From the NCBI GenBank assembly GCA_039033855.1, contig JBCCBV010000016.1:1-64000 (forward strand): a DNA stretch of 64,000 nt, in the 5' to 3' direction. Below the pieces are notes generated by a model. That model was not told the DNA's origin. It saw only the letters and a program-made list of their open reading frames with translations, and did no database searches. Shown here in pieces: positions 40,053 to 48,187 of this stretch (position 1 is the stretch's first letter; every line of letters begins with the position of its first letter). Source of the DNA: JBCCBV01 sp039033855. Its GTDB lineage: Bacteria > Planctomycetota > Phycisphaerae > Phycisphaerales > Phycisphaeraceae. Position numbers and translations under genes: made by a program.

Positions 40053-40832
40053 ATGACCGTAGGCACGTCCAAATCGAGTCAGAAAGCCCCCGGAACCTAC
40101 GGATTGACCCGCGCGGACCTGCCCGAACTGTCCGAGGCGCCGGTGGACCCGCACGCGTGGTTTGGGCCCGAGTCGGGCGCGTCCGCCCCGCCGATGGACC
40201 TGGAGATCGGGTCGGGCAAGGGGACGTTCCTGGCCCAGCAGGCGCCGTTGGAGCCGGGCGTGCGGTGGCTCGGGGTGGAGTACGCCCGGCCGTTCTGGCT
40301 GCACGCCGCCGACCGGGTCCGAAGGCTGGGGCTCAACAACGTCCGGGTGATGCACGCCGAGGCCGGGGCGCTGGTCCGCCATTACCTGCCGGATGCGAGC
40401 CTGCGCCAGGTGCACATCTACTTCCCCGACCCCTGGCCCAAGGCCCGGCATCACAAACGCCGGCTGGTCCAGGCGCCGTTCCTGCAGGACCTCTGGCGGC
40501 TGCTGCAAGACCCGATCGAAGGCGGGTCTGAGGCAACGTCCGAAAACACGCCGGCCGGACCTGCGGGTGGCGTACGGGGCTGCGTGCGGTTGATGACCGA
40601 CCACGCCGACTACTTCGCCTGGATGGAGGACCACGCCGAGCGGGTTTCGCCTTGGTTCGAGCGGTTGCCGTATGCCGCCCCGGCGTCGGCGGGGCAGGGC
40701 GAGGTGGCCGGGACGAACTTCGAGCGCAAGTATCGGGTGGAAGGCCGGTCGTTTTCTGGGATGATCCTCCGCAAGCGGCCCGACGCGACGCCGCCCGAGC
40801 CCCCGACCCCGCCCTTGGAAGCCCTGTCATGA
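40053..40832 (+). CDS. trmB: tRNA (guanine-N7-)-methyltransferase
   Basis: Methylates G46 in the variable loop of tRNAs with S-adenosylmethionine. Of 259 residues: LEIGSGKGTF (SAM motif I), VEYARPF (motif II acidic residue), IYFPDPWPKARHHKRRL (TrmB signature), DHADYFAWM and GTNFERKYR near the C-terminus. A linker of about 20 residues in the second half and a Pro-rich end are extra. Start by leaderless-type TACCAT. Its stop TGA overlaps the next ATG. Confidence 0.95.
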   Translation: MTVGTSKSSQKAPGTYGLTRADLPELSEAPVDPHAWFGPESGASAPPMDLEIGSGKGTFLAQQAPLEPGVRWLGVEYARPFWLHAADRVRRLGLNNVRVMHAEAGALVRHYLPDASLRQVHIYFPDPWPKARHHKRRLVQAPFLQDLWRLLQDPIEGGSEATSENTPAGPAGGVRGCVRLMTDHADYFAWMEDHAERVSPWFERLPYAAPASAGQGEVAGTNFERKYRVEGRSFSGMILRKRPDATPPEPPTPPLEALS

Positions 40833-41383
40833 AACTGCTGCGTGTCTTGCCGTTGGCCTTGTCCGGCCGTGCCTCCCGTTTCCTCGGCTTGGGCCTGGGT
40901 TGCGCCGCGAGCCTGTCCTTGACGGCCTGCGGGTCGGGCTCCAAGACCGAAGCCCCCGAGGTCGTGGTGTCCAACGCGCCGGTCCCCCTGGCCGACCCGG
41001 TGGTTGTGCTGGGCCACTTCCACGGCTCGGACGCGACGATGTCGCTGGCGCCGGGCGTGTATCTGATCGACTCGGCCGCGCAGGCCGGGGCGGTGAAGTC
41101 CGACGCGCTGGCCAACGCCATCCGCAGCGTCGACTGGGCCAGTCAGCAGGTCCTGGTGGCCAGCCTCGGCGAGCAGCCCACCAGCGGCTACTGGACGCGT
41201 ATCACCGGCGCCCAGCGCGAGGGCTCGACGCTCTACGTCCAATACACCGCCAACCGGCCCGACGGCCCGGCGGCCACGGTGATCACCCACCCGTACTGCA
41301 TCGCCGTCATCGAACGCCAGCCCGGCGTAACCCAAGTGATCGGAGAAAGCCGCTCGACCACCGGCCAGGCTCCGCCTTCGTAA
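40829..41383 (+). CDS. Lipoprotein with PrcB-like C-terminal domain
   Basis: A 184-residue lipoprotein: signal with the lipobox SLTAC near residue 34. Residues about 100-170 (QQVLVASLGEQPTSGYWTRI and a block ending in HPYCIAVIER) match the PrcB_C domain, described with the treponemal dentilisin protease complex and common in lipoproteins of unknown role. It overlaps trmB by ATGA, so translation is coupled although the functions look unrelated. Confidence 0.7.
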   Translation: MKLLRVLPLALSGRASRFLGLGLGCAASLSLTACGSGSKTEAPEVVVSNAPVPLADPVVVLGHFHGSDATMSLAPGVYLIDSAAQAGAVKSDALANAIRSVDWASQQVLVASLGEQPTSGYWTRITGAQREGSTLYVQYTANRPDGPAATVITHPYCIAVIERQPGVTQVIGESRSTTGQAPPS

Positions 41384-41393
41384 ACCTCGATCT

Positions 41394-41410
41394 GGGTTCT
41401 TCGAGAACCC
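41394..41410. terminator. Perfect stem-loop between convergent genes
   Basis: GGGTTCT, loop TCG, AGAACCC lies 10 bases after the stop at 41383 and before the nusB stop at 41476. No T-run follows, so termination is possible but not certain. Confidence 0.4.
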
Positions 41411-41475
41411 GGGTCTGCGGGCGAGAGCCAAGAGCAAGGTTGCGCGGAGGCTCGATCGCCTGTCGCGGCATCGGC

Positions 41476-42117
41476 TCAGGCGTCGCGCACGGCGTCGTCG
41501 AGCCAGGCCTTATCGCTTACCCCCGGAGCCGGGGGCGCCCCGGGAGACCCCTGAGCCCCGGGTGACCCCGTAACGGGCGCATCGGGCGTTGCGCGATCCG
41601 TTGGGTCGTCCTCGCTTTGCGCGGGGTTTTCGGTGCCGGCGTCTTCGCTCGCGGGCGCCCCCAGCTTGCCCCACCGGCGGGCGGCCTTGTCCAGCAGCGC
41701 GTTCACGAACCCCGGCGAAGGGTCCGACCCATATCGCTTGGCCAAATCGACGGCCTCGTTGATGGCGCGCTTGGCGGGCTCGCGGTCGTCGTGGATCTCC
41801 AGGAGCGCCAATCGCAAGATGGCCCGATCGACCGGCGGCTGGCGGTACGCCGGCCACTGCGGGGCGAGCTTGCTGGTGAGCGCGTCCGAATCGGCTCGGG
41901 CGCGCCAAGCGGCCACGGCCAACTCCGCCGCGGCGTGTCGCGCCTCGGCGCCGGGGTCGTGCTCGGCCCGCTCGACCGATTCCTCGAGCTCGGCGATTAG
42001 CGGGTCGGCCTCGTCGGGCCCGGCACGGCTGGGGCCCTGCTGCGCGGCGCCGGACACGTCGAGCTGATACAGCAGCTGCATCGCGAGCTGTCGAGTGGGT
42101 CTGGGGGTGCGGGCCAT
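41476..42117 (-). CDS. nusB: Transcription antitermination factor NusB with extended tail
   Basis: RNA-binding factor of rRNA antitermination complexes (with NusE/S10). Core helices: RQLAMQLLYQLDVSG near the start, PVDRAILRLALLEI and INEAVDLAKRYGSDPSPGFVNALLD. The core ends near residue 150 and is followed by about 60 disordered Pro/Gly/Asp residues not found in usual NusB (about 140 residues). ATG at 42117 is chosen. TAGACT near 42166 could give its own promoter. ribH lies 83 bases upstream; ribH-nusB is a common bacterial pair. Confidence 0.9.
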   Translation of the reverse strand: MARTPRPTRQLAMQLLYQLDVSGAAQQGPSRAGPDEADPLIAELEESVERAEHDPGAEARHAAAELAVAAWRARADSDALTSKLAPQWPAYRQPPVDRAILRLALLEIHDDREPAKRAINEAVDLAKRYGSDPSPGFVNALLDKAARRWGKLGAPASEDAGTENPAQSEDDPTDRATPDAPVTGSPGAQGSPGAPPAPGVSDKAWLDDAVRDA

Positions 42118-42200
42118 CGGTGCAATCGGGTCCAAACGTCTGGAGAAACCTGTTTCGAGCCGCGCAGTCTACGTCCCCCGGAAAAAAAGCCCGAGCCGCG

Positions 42201-42734
42201 TCAGCCCGCGTCGATCTGGGCCATCAGGTCGGCCATCTCGACGGCGGTGGTCATGGCCGAGCGCCCGGCGTTGCCAAGCTTCGCCCCGGCCCGGTGGATG
42301 GCCTGCTCGAGGTTCTCGCAGGTCAGCACGCCGAACACGCACGGCACGCCGGTGAGCACGCCCGCGTCTTTGACGCCCTGGGCCGCCTGGTTCACGACGT
42401 GGTCGTAGTGGTCGGTTTCGCCCCGGATCACGCAGCCCAGGCAGACGACCGCGGCGTAGCGGCCGGTGTCGGCCAGCTTGCGCGCGGCCACGCCGAGCTC
42501 AAAGGCGCCCGGCACCCGGCAGACGTCCAGCCGGTCGGGCGCGCCGCCGAGCTGGTCCCAGGTTTCGACGCAGGCGCCCAGCAGGTGGTCGACGATGAAC
42601 TCATTGAACCGGGCCGCAACGATGGCCATCCGGTGGTCGCCGGGGATCAGCCGGCCGACGATCTGGTCCCGTCCGGGGTCGGGCGGTTCGAGGGCAGGCT
42701 CAAAGTCGGCGGACTGGTTCGGCGGATCGGCCAT
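42201..42734 (-). CDS. ribH: 6,7-dimethyl-8-ribityllumazine synthase
   Basis: Condenses 5-amino-6-ribitylaminouracil with 3,4-dihydroxy-2-butanone 4-phosphate in the penultimate step of riboflavin synthesis. 177 residues: IVAARFNEFI, VPGAFELGVAAR, the VCLGCVIRGETDHYDHV block with catalytic His, and FGVLTCENLEQA. The first 25 residues are extra. Start is fixed by TACACT 7 bases before the ATG. It leads into nusB. Confidence 0.95.
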   Translation of the reverse strand: MADPPNQSADFEPALEPPDPGRDQIVGRLIPGDHRMAIVAARFNEFIVDHLLGACVETWDQLGGAPDRLDVCRVPGAFELGVAARKLADTGRYAAVVCLGCVIRGETDHYDHVVNQAAQGVKDAGVLTGVPCVFGVLTCENLEQAIHRAGAKLGNAGRSAMTTAVEMADLMAQIDAG

Positions 42735-42741
42735 GGTGCCG

Positions 42742-42747
42742 AGTGTA
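42742..42747 (-). promoter_or_regulatory. -10 hexamer for a leaderless transcript (ribH)
   Basis: On the minus strand TACACT, 7 bases, then the ribH ATG at 42734. Confidence 0.5.
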
Positions 42748-42781
42748 GCGCGGGACGCCGTGGCCATGCGGCCATGGGGGC

Positions 42782-44365
42782 TTAGCGTTCCCAGTAGCTG
42801 GGCTCGCCGCCGCCGGGCGGGTAGAGGAGCATGGCGTTGCCCGAGACGCTGACCTTGCCCAAGGGCACGTAGCGCCATTGGGTCGGGGCCGAGGCGGAGT
42901 GGAGCACGCCGTCGACGACGCACCACCGGCCGACCAGGGTCGCGGGCGATTGTCCGATGACGGTGGCGCCCGGGGCCGAGGCGCCGGACTGCTGGGCGCC
43001 GTAGACGAACGTGCCGTCGGCGTTGAGCCGGCTGACCAGGGTGCTGGCGTGGATCAGGCCGTCGCGCCCGGTGCCGCTGTTGCCGGGCACGGTGGTGCTG
43101 ACGGTGTTCCGCCAGGCGCCGACGAGGGCCGGATCGACCCGGCCGCCCGGGGGCAACGGCACGGCCTGAACCTGCGGGGCCTGGACACCGGCCTGGGGGG
43201 CCTGGACGCCGGGCGACTGCGGGTTCACACCGGGCTGCGCGGGGTTGCCGGCGCCGGGCGCCGGGGCGCCCATATGCAGTTGGACAAGCGCTTGGGCGCT
43301 TGCCGGGGGTTGCTGAGGCGTGCGGTTGAACGGCAGGTCCATCGACTGCGGCTGGCCGGACTGCGGGTCGTTGCTGACCACACGCACCCAAAGCTGGCGC
43401 CCCTGGTACATGCCCATGATCTGGAACGGCTGCTGGGTCTGCAGGTCCTGGCCCATGCCCTGGAAGCGGTTGGTCTGCGGTTCGATCCTCGCTTGGAAGC
43501 CCATTTTCGAGCCGTCGGGCGCCACGGCGATGCCGAGCAGGGTGTTGGACTGGTCGCCGGGCACCAGGGTCATCGACACGCCCTGGGCCGGGCCGGAGCC
43601 GGCGAAGACCGCGTGAAACGGGTGCGGCGGCATGGCCGTATTCGGACCAGCGGGGGTCTGGGTCCAAGGCGTCTGCCCCTGCGCTTGACCTTGGGGTTGC
43701 CCCGGGTTCTGCCATTGGCCTTGCCCCTGCGCAGGCGGGGGAACTTGAGCGTGCGCCGGCGCGGTCCATCCCGGCTGCTGTCCAGCCGGATGGCCGGCGG
43801 GATGACCTGCGGGATGACCTGCGGGATGGCCTGCAGCTTGCCCGGCCGGAGCCTGCGCCGTTGGCGGGGCGAAGGGGTTGCCCCCTTGGGGCGGCGCGGC
43901 GGCCGGGGCGAACGGGTTGTTGCCCGGAGCGTTCGCGGCCGGAGCACCCGCCGCAGGGGCTTGACTGGGCGGGACGTTTCCGGGGACGCCTGGCGCGAAA
44001 GGCGACTCGGAGTCTTGCGACGCGTCGGCTTGTTCTGTCGCGTCCATCTCAAACTCGGCCATGTCGATGCGGTCGATCTCTTCGTACAAGGCCTCGATCT
44101 GGGCCTCGACCCGCATGGCGCCGGCCTCGTCCGGCACGTTCTCGAGCGAGTCGATCAGCTTGTCGATCTCGGCCTCGATCGATTCGATGCTCCGCGCAGC
44201 GGCGGGCGTCGCAGGCGCCGCGACCTCGGTCGAATCGGCTTGCACAGAGTCCACGGCGTCGCTCGCCTCCTCGACCTGCCCCCAGGCCGTGCCCGCGGAC
44301 AGGCAGGCGCAAGCGCTCACGAGCGCGGCGGCGGGATAACGCAAAGCAGGTCGGTTTCGGGGCAT
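42782..44365 (-). CDS. Secreted Pro/Gln/Gly-rich protein with HPAG repeats
   Basis: A 527-residue exported protein: signal peptide to about 30 (TAWGQ), a helical acidic segment with coiled-coil pattern (SIEAEIDKLIDSLENV to about 110), then a long Pro/Ala/Gln/Gly-rich region including a fourfold HPAG repeat near 177-192. Two more ordered parts follow, about 235-340 and 405-527 (ALVGAWRNTVSTTVPG). The C-terminal part reads like a small barrel (VGRWCVVDGVLH, WRYVPLGKVSVSGNAMLL). I do not recognise a family. Start at ATG 44365 with GGAGA upstream. Confidence 0.7.
   Translation of the reverse strand: MPRNRPALRYPAAALVSACACLSAGTAWGQVEEASDAVDSVQADSTEVAAPATPAAARSIESIEAEIDKLIDSLENVPDEAGAMRVEAQIEALYEEIDRIDMAEFEMDATEQADASQDSESPFAPGVPGNVPPSQAPAAGAPAANAPGNNPFAPAAAPPQGGNPFAPPTAQAPAGQAAGHPAGHPAGHPAGHPAGQQPGWTAPAHAQVPPPAQGQGQWQNPGQPQGQAQGQTPWTQTPAGPNTAMPPHPFHAVFAGSGPAQGVSMTLVPGDQSNTLLGIAVAPDGSKMGFQARIEPQTNRFQGMGQDLQTQQPFQIMGMYQGRQLWVRVVSNDPQSGQPQSMDLPFNRTPQQPPASAQALVQLHMGAPAPGAGNPAQPGVNPQSPGVQAPQAGVQAPQVQAVPLPPGGRVDPALVGAWRNTVSTTVPGNSGTGRDGLIHASTLVSRLNADGTFVYGAQQSGASAPGATVIGQSPATLVGRWCVVDGVLHSASAPTQWRYVPLGKVSVSGNAMLLYPPGGGEPSYWER
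43788..43835. repeat. Four 12-bp tandem repeats encoding HPAG
   Basis: Units of form GGATGACCTGCG; the two middle units are identical and the outer two differ at a few positions. They are in frame in the minus-strand gene. Confidence 0.8.
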
Positions 44366-44573
44366 CGCGCGGGGTCTCCAGCAGGGCTGTTCGGACGGAC
44401 GGCGGAATGGCGGCGACAGGCGCACCGCACCGCGGCAGACGCCAGGGCAAGACGGGGCCCAAGCCCCGGCGGTTACCCCAGCCTACCGACGTTCGGTGAG
44501 ATTCCAGAATAAAACCAGCGGCGCGGCATGCGCTCGTCATGGCGGCAGGCCGTCCCAGCACACCCGCCCTGCC

Positions 44574-45560
44574 TTAGCCCAGCAGGTCGGACACGGTTTC
44601 GCGCTCGGACACCAGCTCGGCGTTGGTGGCCTGGATCTTGCTTTGGGCGAAGTCGTCCGAGACGTCGAGGCCCTGGACGATTTCGTAGTCGCCGCCGGGC
44701 AGCGTCTTCACCGGCAGGCCGGCCCAGACGTCGGGGTCGAAGCCGTAAGCGCCTTCGGACGGCACGGCCACCGAGTGCAGGGCACCGGGGGTGCACAAGT
44801 CATGCACGTGATCCACCAGGGCGTTGGCGGCCGACGCGGCCGAGCTGGCGCCCCGGGCGGCGATGATCGCGGCGCCGCGTTTGCCCACGGTCGGGCAGAA
44901 CTCGTTCTGCAGCCAGGCGTCGTCGCCGATGGCCTGCGGGGCGGGCTGGCCGGCGATCTTGGCCAGGCCGAAGGCGGGGAACATGGTCGGGCTGTGGTTG
45001 CCGAAGATGTAGACGTCTTCGACCTCGGCCACGGGCTTGCCGGCCTTTTTTGCCAGCTGCGAGGCGGCGCGGTTCTGATCGAGCCGAACCATCGCCGACC
45101 ATCGGCGGGCGCCGATGCGGCTTCCCTGGGCGGCGCCGATCATCGCGTTGGTGTTGGCGGGGTTACCCACCACGGCCACGCGGCAGTCGTCGGCGGCGGC
45201 GGCCTCGATCGCCTTGCCCTGGCCGACGAAGATCTTGCCGTTGTCCTTAAGAAGGTCGGCGCGTTCCATGCCGGGCCCGCGCGGCTTGGAGCCGACCAGC
45301 AGGGCCCAGTTGACGCCGTCAAACCCCTCGGCCGGGTCGCTGGTCATCACGATGTCCGACAGCAGCGGGAAGGCGCAGTCGTCGAGCTCCATGGCCACGC
45401 CCTGCAGGGCCTGCATGGCCTTGTCGACGGGGATCTCGATCAGGCGGAGCACGACCGGGGTGTCGGGCCCGAACATCTGGCCGGAAGCGATGCGGAACAG
45501 CAGGGCGTAGCCGATCTGGCCGGCGGCTCCGGTCACGGCGACTTGGACGGGGGCGGTCAT
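44574..45560 (-). CDS. mdh: Malate dehydrogenase
   Basis: Oxidises malate to oxaloacetate in the TCA cycle. The 328 residues are of the MDH type 2 (cytosolic/E. coli-unlike) group: GAAGQIGYALLFRIASGQMF for NAD, GSKPRGPGMERADLL with substrate Arg, VVGNPANTNA and the catalytic His in IFGNHSPTMFP. Start at ATG 45560 with AAGGAG 8 bases upstream. Confidence 0.95.
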   Translation of the reverse strand: MTAPVQVAVTGAAGQIGYALLFRIASGQMFGPDTPVVLRLIEIPVDKAMQALQGVAMELDDCAFPLLSDIVMTSDPAEGFDGVNWALLVGSKPRGPGMERADLLKDNGKIFVGQGKAIEAAAADDCRVAVVGNPANTNAMIGAAQGSRIGARRWSAMVRLDQNRAASQLAKKAGKPVAEVEDVYIFGNHSPTMFPAFGLAKIAGQPAPQAIGDDAWLQNEFCPTVGKRGAAIIAARGASSAASAANALVDHVHDLCTPGALHSVAVPSEGAYGFDPDVWAGLPVKTLPGGDYEIVQGLDVSDDFAQSKIQATNAELVSERETVSDLLG

Positions 45561-45693
45561 GGTCTGGCTCCTTTGAGAAGGTCGGCCGGGTCGGTGGCTC
45601 GCGGGACCCACGCACGGCCGGGGCGATCGCGGGGCTCAAACCGCCCCGGGAAGGGCCGTCGATTGTACGCCAAGGCGGGGCTGCGATGCGGGA

Positions 45694-45699
45694 TAGACT
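45694..45699 (+). promoter_or_regulatory. -10 hexamer before the UbiA gene start
   Basis: TAGACT, then 9 bases, then the ATG at 45709. Confidence 0.4.
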
Positions 45700-45708
45700 C
45701 GCGCCCAC

Positions 45709-46590
45709 ATGGGCTTCCGCGCCGCGATCGCGCACAGCAACCTGTATGTGGCCGGGGCGGCCGGGGCGGTCTGCGCCGCGTCGGTGTGCGACGGGCTCGG
45801 GCCGGTTCCCACGGGGGCCGGTTTGATCTCCGGGCCATGGCTCGGCCCTGTGATCGGCCCGCTCTTGGGCCCGACGCTGGCGGCGGGATTCGGCGCCGGG
45901 TGCGTGTACACGCTCGACCGGCTGGTAGGCGCGCCGTCAGATCAGGACGACCGCTCGGCGATGTTCGCCCGAAACCGCGCCCGGCTCTGGCCCTGGGCCG
46001 TGCTGCTGGGCCTGGGGGCGGCGGCGGGGGTGGTGGCGTCGAGCACGGGGGCGCAACTCGCGCTGGCGGGCGTGGCGGCGGTCAGCCTGTTGTATTGCGT
46101 GCCTTGGCTGCCCTGGCGGGGTCAGCGGCTCCGGCTGGCGCAGGTGCCTTACGCCAAGGCCGTACTGGTGGGGCTGGCGTGGGCGGGGGCCACGGCCGTG
46201 GCGCCGATGCTGGCCATCGGACGCGACCTCGGCCCGGTCGCCTGGGCGAGCCTCGAACGGGCGCTGTTCATCGTGGCCCTGACGCTCCCCATCGACCTGC
46301 GCGACCTGGAAGCCGACCGGCGGGCGGGCGTGCGCACCGTCGCCCGGGGATGGGGCGAGGCGGGGGTTCGGCGGGTGTCGGTGGCCGCCCTGGCCGGGGC
46401 GGCGGCGATCGCGGGCATGCGGCACGGCCTGGTGGGCGCCTGGCCAAGCTGGACGGCCTACGTGGCGGCGGCGTGGGTGACGGCGGCGGCTTCGACCAAG
46501 CGAGGCCCGGGGTTCTTCGCCTGGGCGCCGGACGCACCGATCTGGCTCTGGGCCGGGCTGATGGTCGGCCGACGCCTGCTGGCGGACTAG
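45709..46590 (+). CDS. UbiA family prenyltransferase
   Basis: A 293-residue membrane enzyme with about seven to eight hydrophobic segments. The first Asp-rich motif is YTLDRLVGAPSDQDD and the second LPIDLRDLEADRRAG, both on cytoplasmic loops, as needed to bind prenyl pyrophosphate and Mg. UbiA-type enzymes prenylate aromatic acids, heme, chlorophyll or glycerol phosphate; the acceptor is not decided by sequence. Genes nearby give no pathway. Confidence 0.8.
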   Translation: MGFRAAIAHSNLYVAGAAGAVCAASVCDGLGPVPTGAGLISGPWLGPVIGPLLGPTLAAGFGAGCVYTLDRLVGAPSDQDDRSAMFARNRARLWPWAVLLGLGAAAGVVASSTGAQLALAGVAAVSLLYCVPWLPWRGQRLRLAQVPYAKAVLVGLAWAGATAVAPMLAIGRDLGPVAWASLERALFIVALTLPIDLRDLEADRRAGVRTVARGWGEAGVRRVSVAALAGAAAIAGMRHGLVGAWPSWTAYVAAAWVTAAASTKRGPGFFAWAPDAPIWLWAGLMVGRRLLAD

Positions 46591-46869
46591 CCGGGTGCAA
46601 GGGGCGAAACGAACAGCGGGCCAGGCCCAACTGGGGGCGAACAAGGGTCATTCTTGCCAAGCTCCTCGCCGTGGCGCGGGTCAGGGAGTATCCTTGGCGT
46701 TCCGGTGGCGTGAGGTTTGGCGTGGGGGCCTGTTCGCACCGACCGTCTTTGGCTGAGTTCTTGCCTGTTTTGTGTGGTCTAACCCGACGCTCGAGACCGA
46801 GACGCATCGCCCGTGCGTGCGTTCGCTGGCGTTCGTGGTGGGCCTTGACCCCTGCTTCGCGGGTTGTGT

Positions 46870-48147
46870 ATGCCGCCTGAAGCCGAATCCAACCGTCCAT
46901 CCGAGCCGGCGTCTTTCGAGTGGCGCCCGTACCGCGCCCAGCACCGCCGGGATCAGGACGACGCCGCGCACGCCGAACTGGCCAAGAACGGCGTCCAAAC
47001 GCCCGCCCGGCATGCGTTGGCCCCCGAGAACGAGCCCGAAGTCATCGACACCCCGAACCGCCTCGGCCCGGCCGTGGACATCCTGCGCGACGCCGGCGTG
47101 TTCGGCTTCGACACCGAGTTCATCGGCGAAGAGTCCTACCACCCGCGGATCTGCGTCATCCAGGCCGCCACGGTGGACCAGGTGGAGGTCATCGACGCGC
47201 TGGCCGACTACGACCTGTCCGCGTTTTGGGAGCTCATCGTCGATCCGGGCGTGCGCAAGCTGGTCCACGCTGGGGCCCAGGACCTTGAACCCGCGGTGCG
47301 TCTGACCGGCCGTCCGCCCGCCGCGGTGACCGACACGCAGATCGCTTCGGCCTTCGCAGGCTTTGCCTATCCGGTCAGCCTGGCGGCGCTGTCTGAGCAG
47401 CTCATCGGGGTCGAGCTGGGCAAAGGGCTGAAGTTCAGCAAGTGGGATCGACGGCCGTTGTCCGACGTGCAGCTGCACTACGCCGCGAACGACGTGCGGT
47501 ACCTGCCCGCGATCGCCGAAGCGCTCGAAGACCGCCTGGCGTCGCTGGGCAACGCCGAGCTGGCGCAAGCGGCTTGCGACGAGCTCTGCCAGGTCGAGCC
47601 GTATGTCATCAACCCGCTGGAGCGCAAGTTCAAGGCCCGGGGCGTACGGTCGATGGGTCGCAAGAAACGGGCCGGCTTCGAGGCGCTGGTGCTGTGGCGC
47701 GAGGCGCTGGCCCGACGGCTCGACGCGCCGCCACGCTCGCTGGTAGCCGACCAGGTCTTGTGCGACCTCGCCGCGGCGCACCCCGAAGACAAGCACGAGC
47801 TCAAAACCATCAAGGGGCTGCCCCGGCCGGTGCGCAAGGAGTTCGGCCCGGAGATGATCGAAGTCATCGACAAGGCCCGCAAAGGCCCGCTGCCGCCGCG
47901 CGAGCGCCAGGAGCCCGGCCAGACCGACGAAGACCGCGCTCGCATCGACGCCGTGTGGGAGGCGCTGGCCCGCAAGTGCGCCGACCGTCGGATCGACCCG
48001 CGGGCGCTCACCAGCAAGAAGGACCTCGGCCGGGTCTGCCTCTGGCGCCGGGGCGGCGGCAAGGGGCCCAAACCGCGCGTGCTGACCGGTTGGCGAAGAG
48101 ACTTCCTAGGCGACGCCGTGGCCGAGATGGACCCGGATAGCGCGTAA
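46870..48147 (+). CDS. rnd: Ribonuclease D
   Basis: 3'-5' exoribonuclease for tRNA 3'-end maturation. The 425 residues include DEDD catalytic motifs FDTEFIGE, LVHAGAQDLE and HYAANDVRYLP (DEDDy type), followed by an HRDC helical domain near 225-300 and a second HRDC-like C-region. The N-terminal 60 residues are non-conserved. ATG at 46870; a TTG two codons earlier is possible. The 279 bases upstream are relatively AT-rich, contain TATCCT at 46689-46694 and no other gene I can support. Confidence 0.9.
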   Translation: MPPEAESNRPSEPASFEWRPYRAQHRRDQDDAAHAELAKNGVQTPARHALAPENEPEVIDTPNRLGPAVDILRDAGVFGFDTEFIGEESYHPRICVIQAATVDQVEVIDALADYDLSAFWELIVDPGVRKLVHAGAQDLEPAVRLTGRPPAAVTDTQIASAFAGFAYPVSLAALSEQLIGVELGKGLKFSKWDRRPLSDVQLHYAANDVRYLPAIAEALEDRLASLGNAELAQAACDELCQVEPYVINPLERKFKARGVRSMGRKKRAGFEALVLWREALARRLDAPPRSLVADQVLCDLAAAHPEDKHELKTIKGLPRPVRKEFGPEMIEVIDKARKGPLPPRERQEPGQTDEDRARIDAVWEALARKCADRRIDPRALTSKKDLGRVCLWRRGGGKGPKPRVLTGWRRDFLGDAVAEMDPDSA

Positions 48148-48187
48148 TCGATGCTCTGACGAATCGCCGCCCGTCTTAAGGCACGTC

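Noticed and set aside
42182..42203. Seven A (seven T on minus strand) just after the ribH stop as a terminator
   Set aside because: I found no stable stem directly before the T-run.
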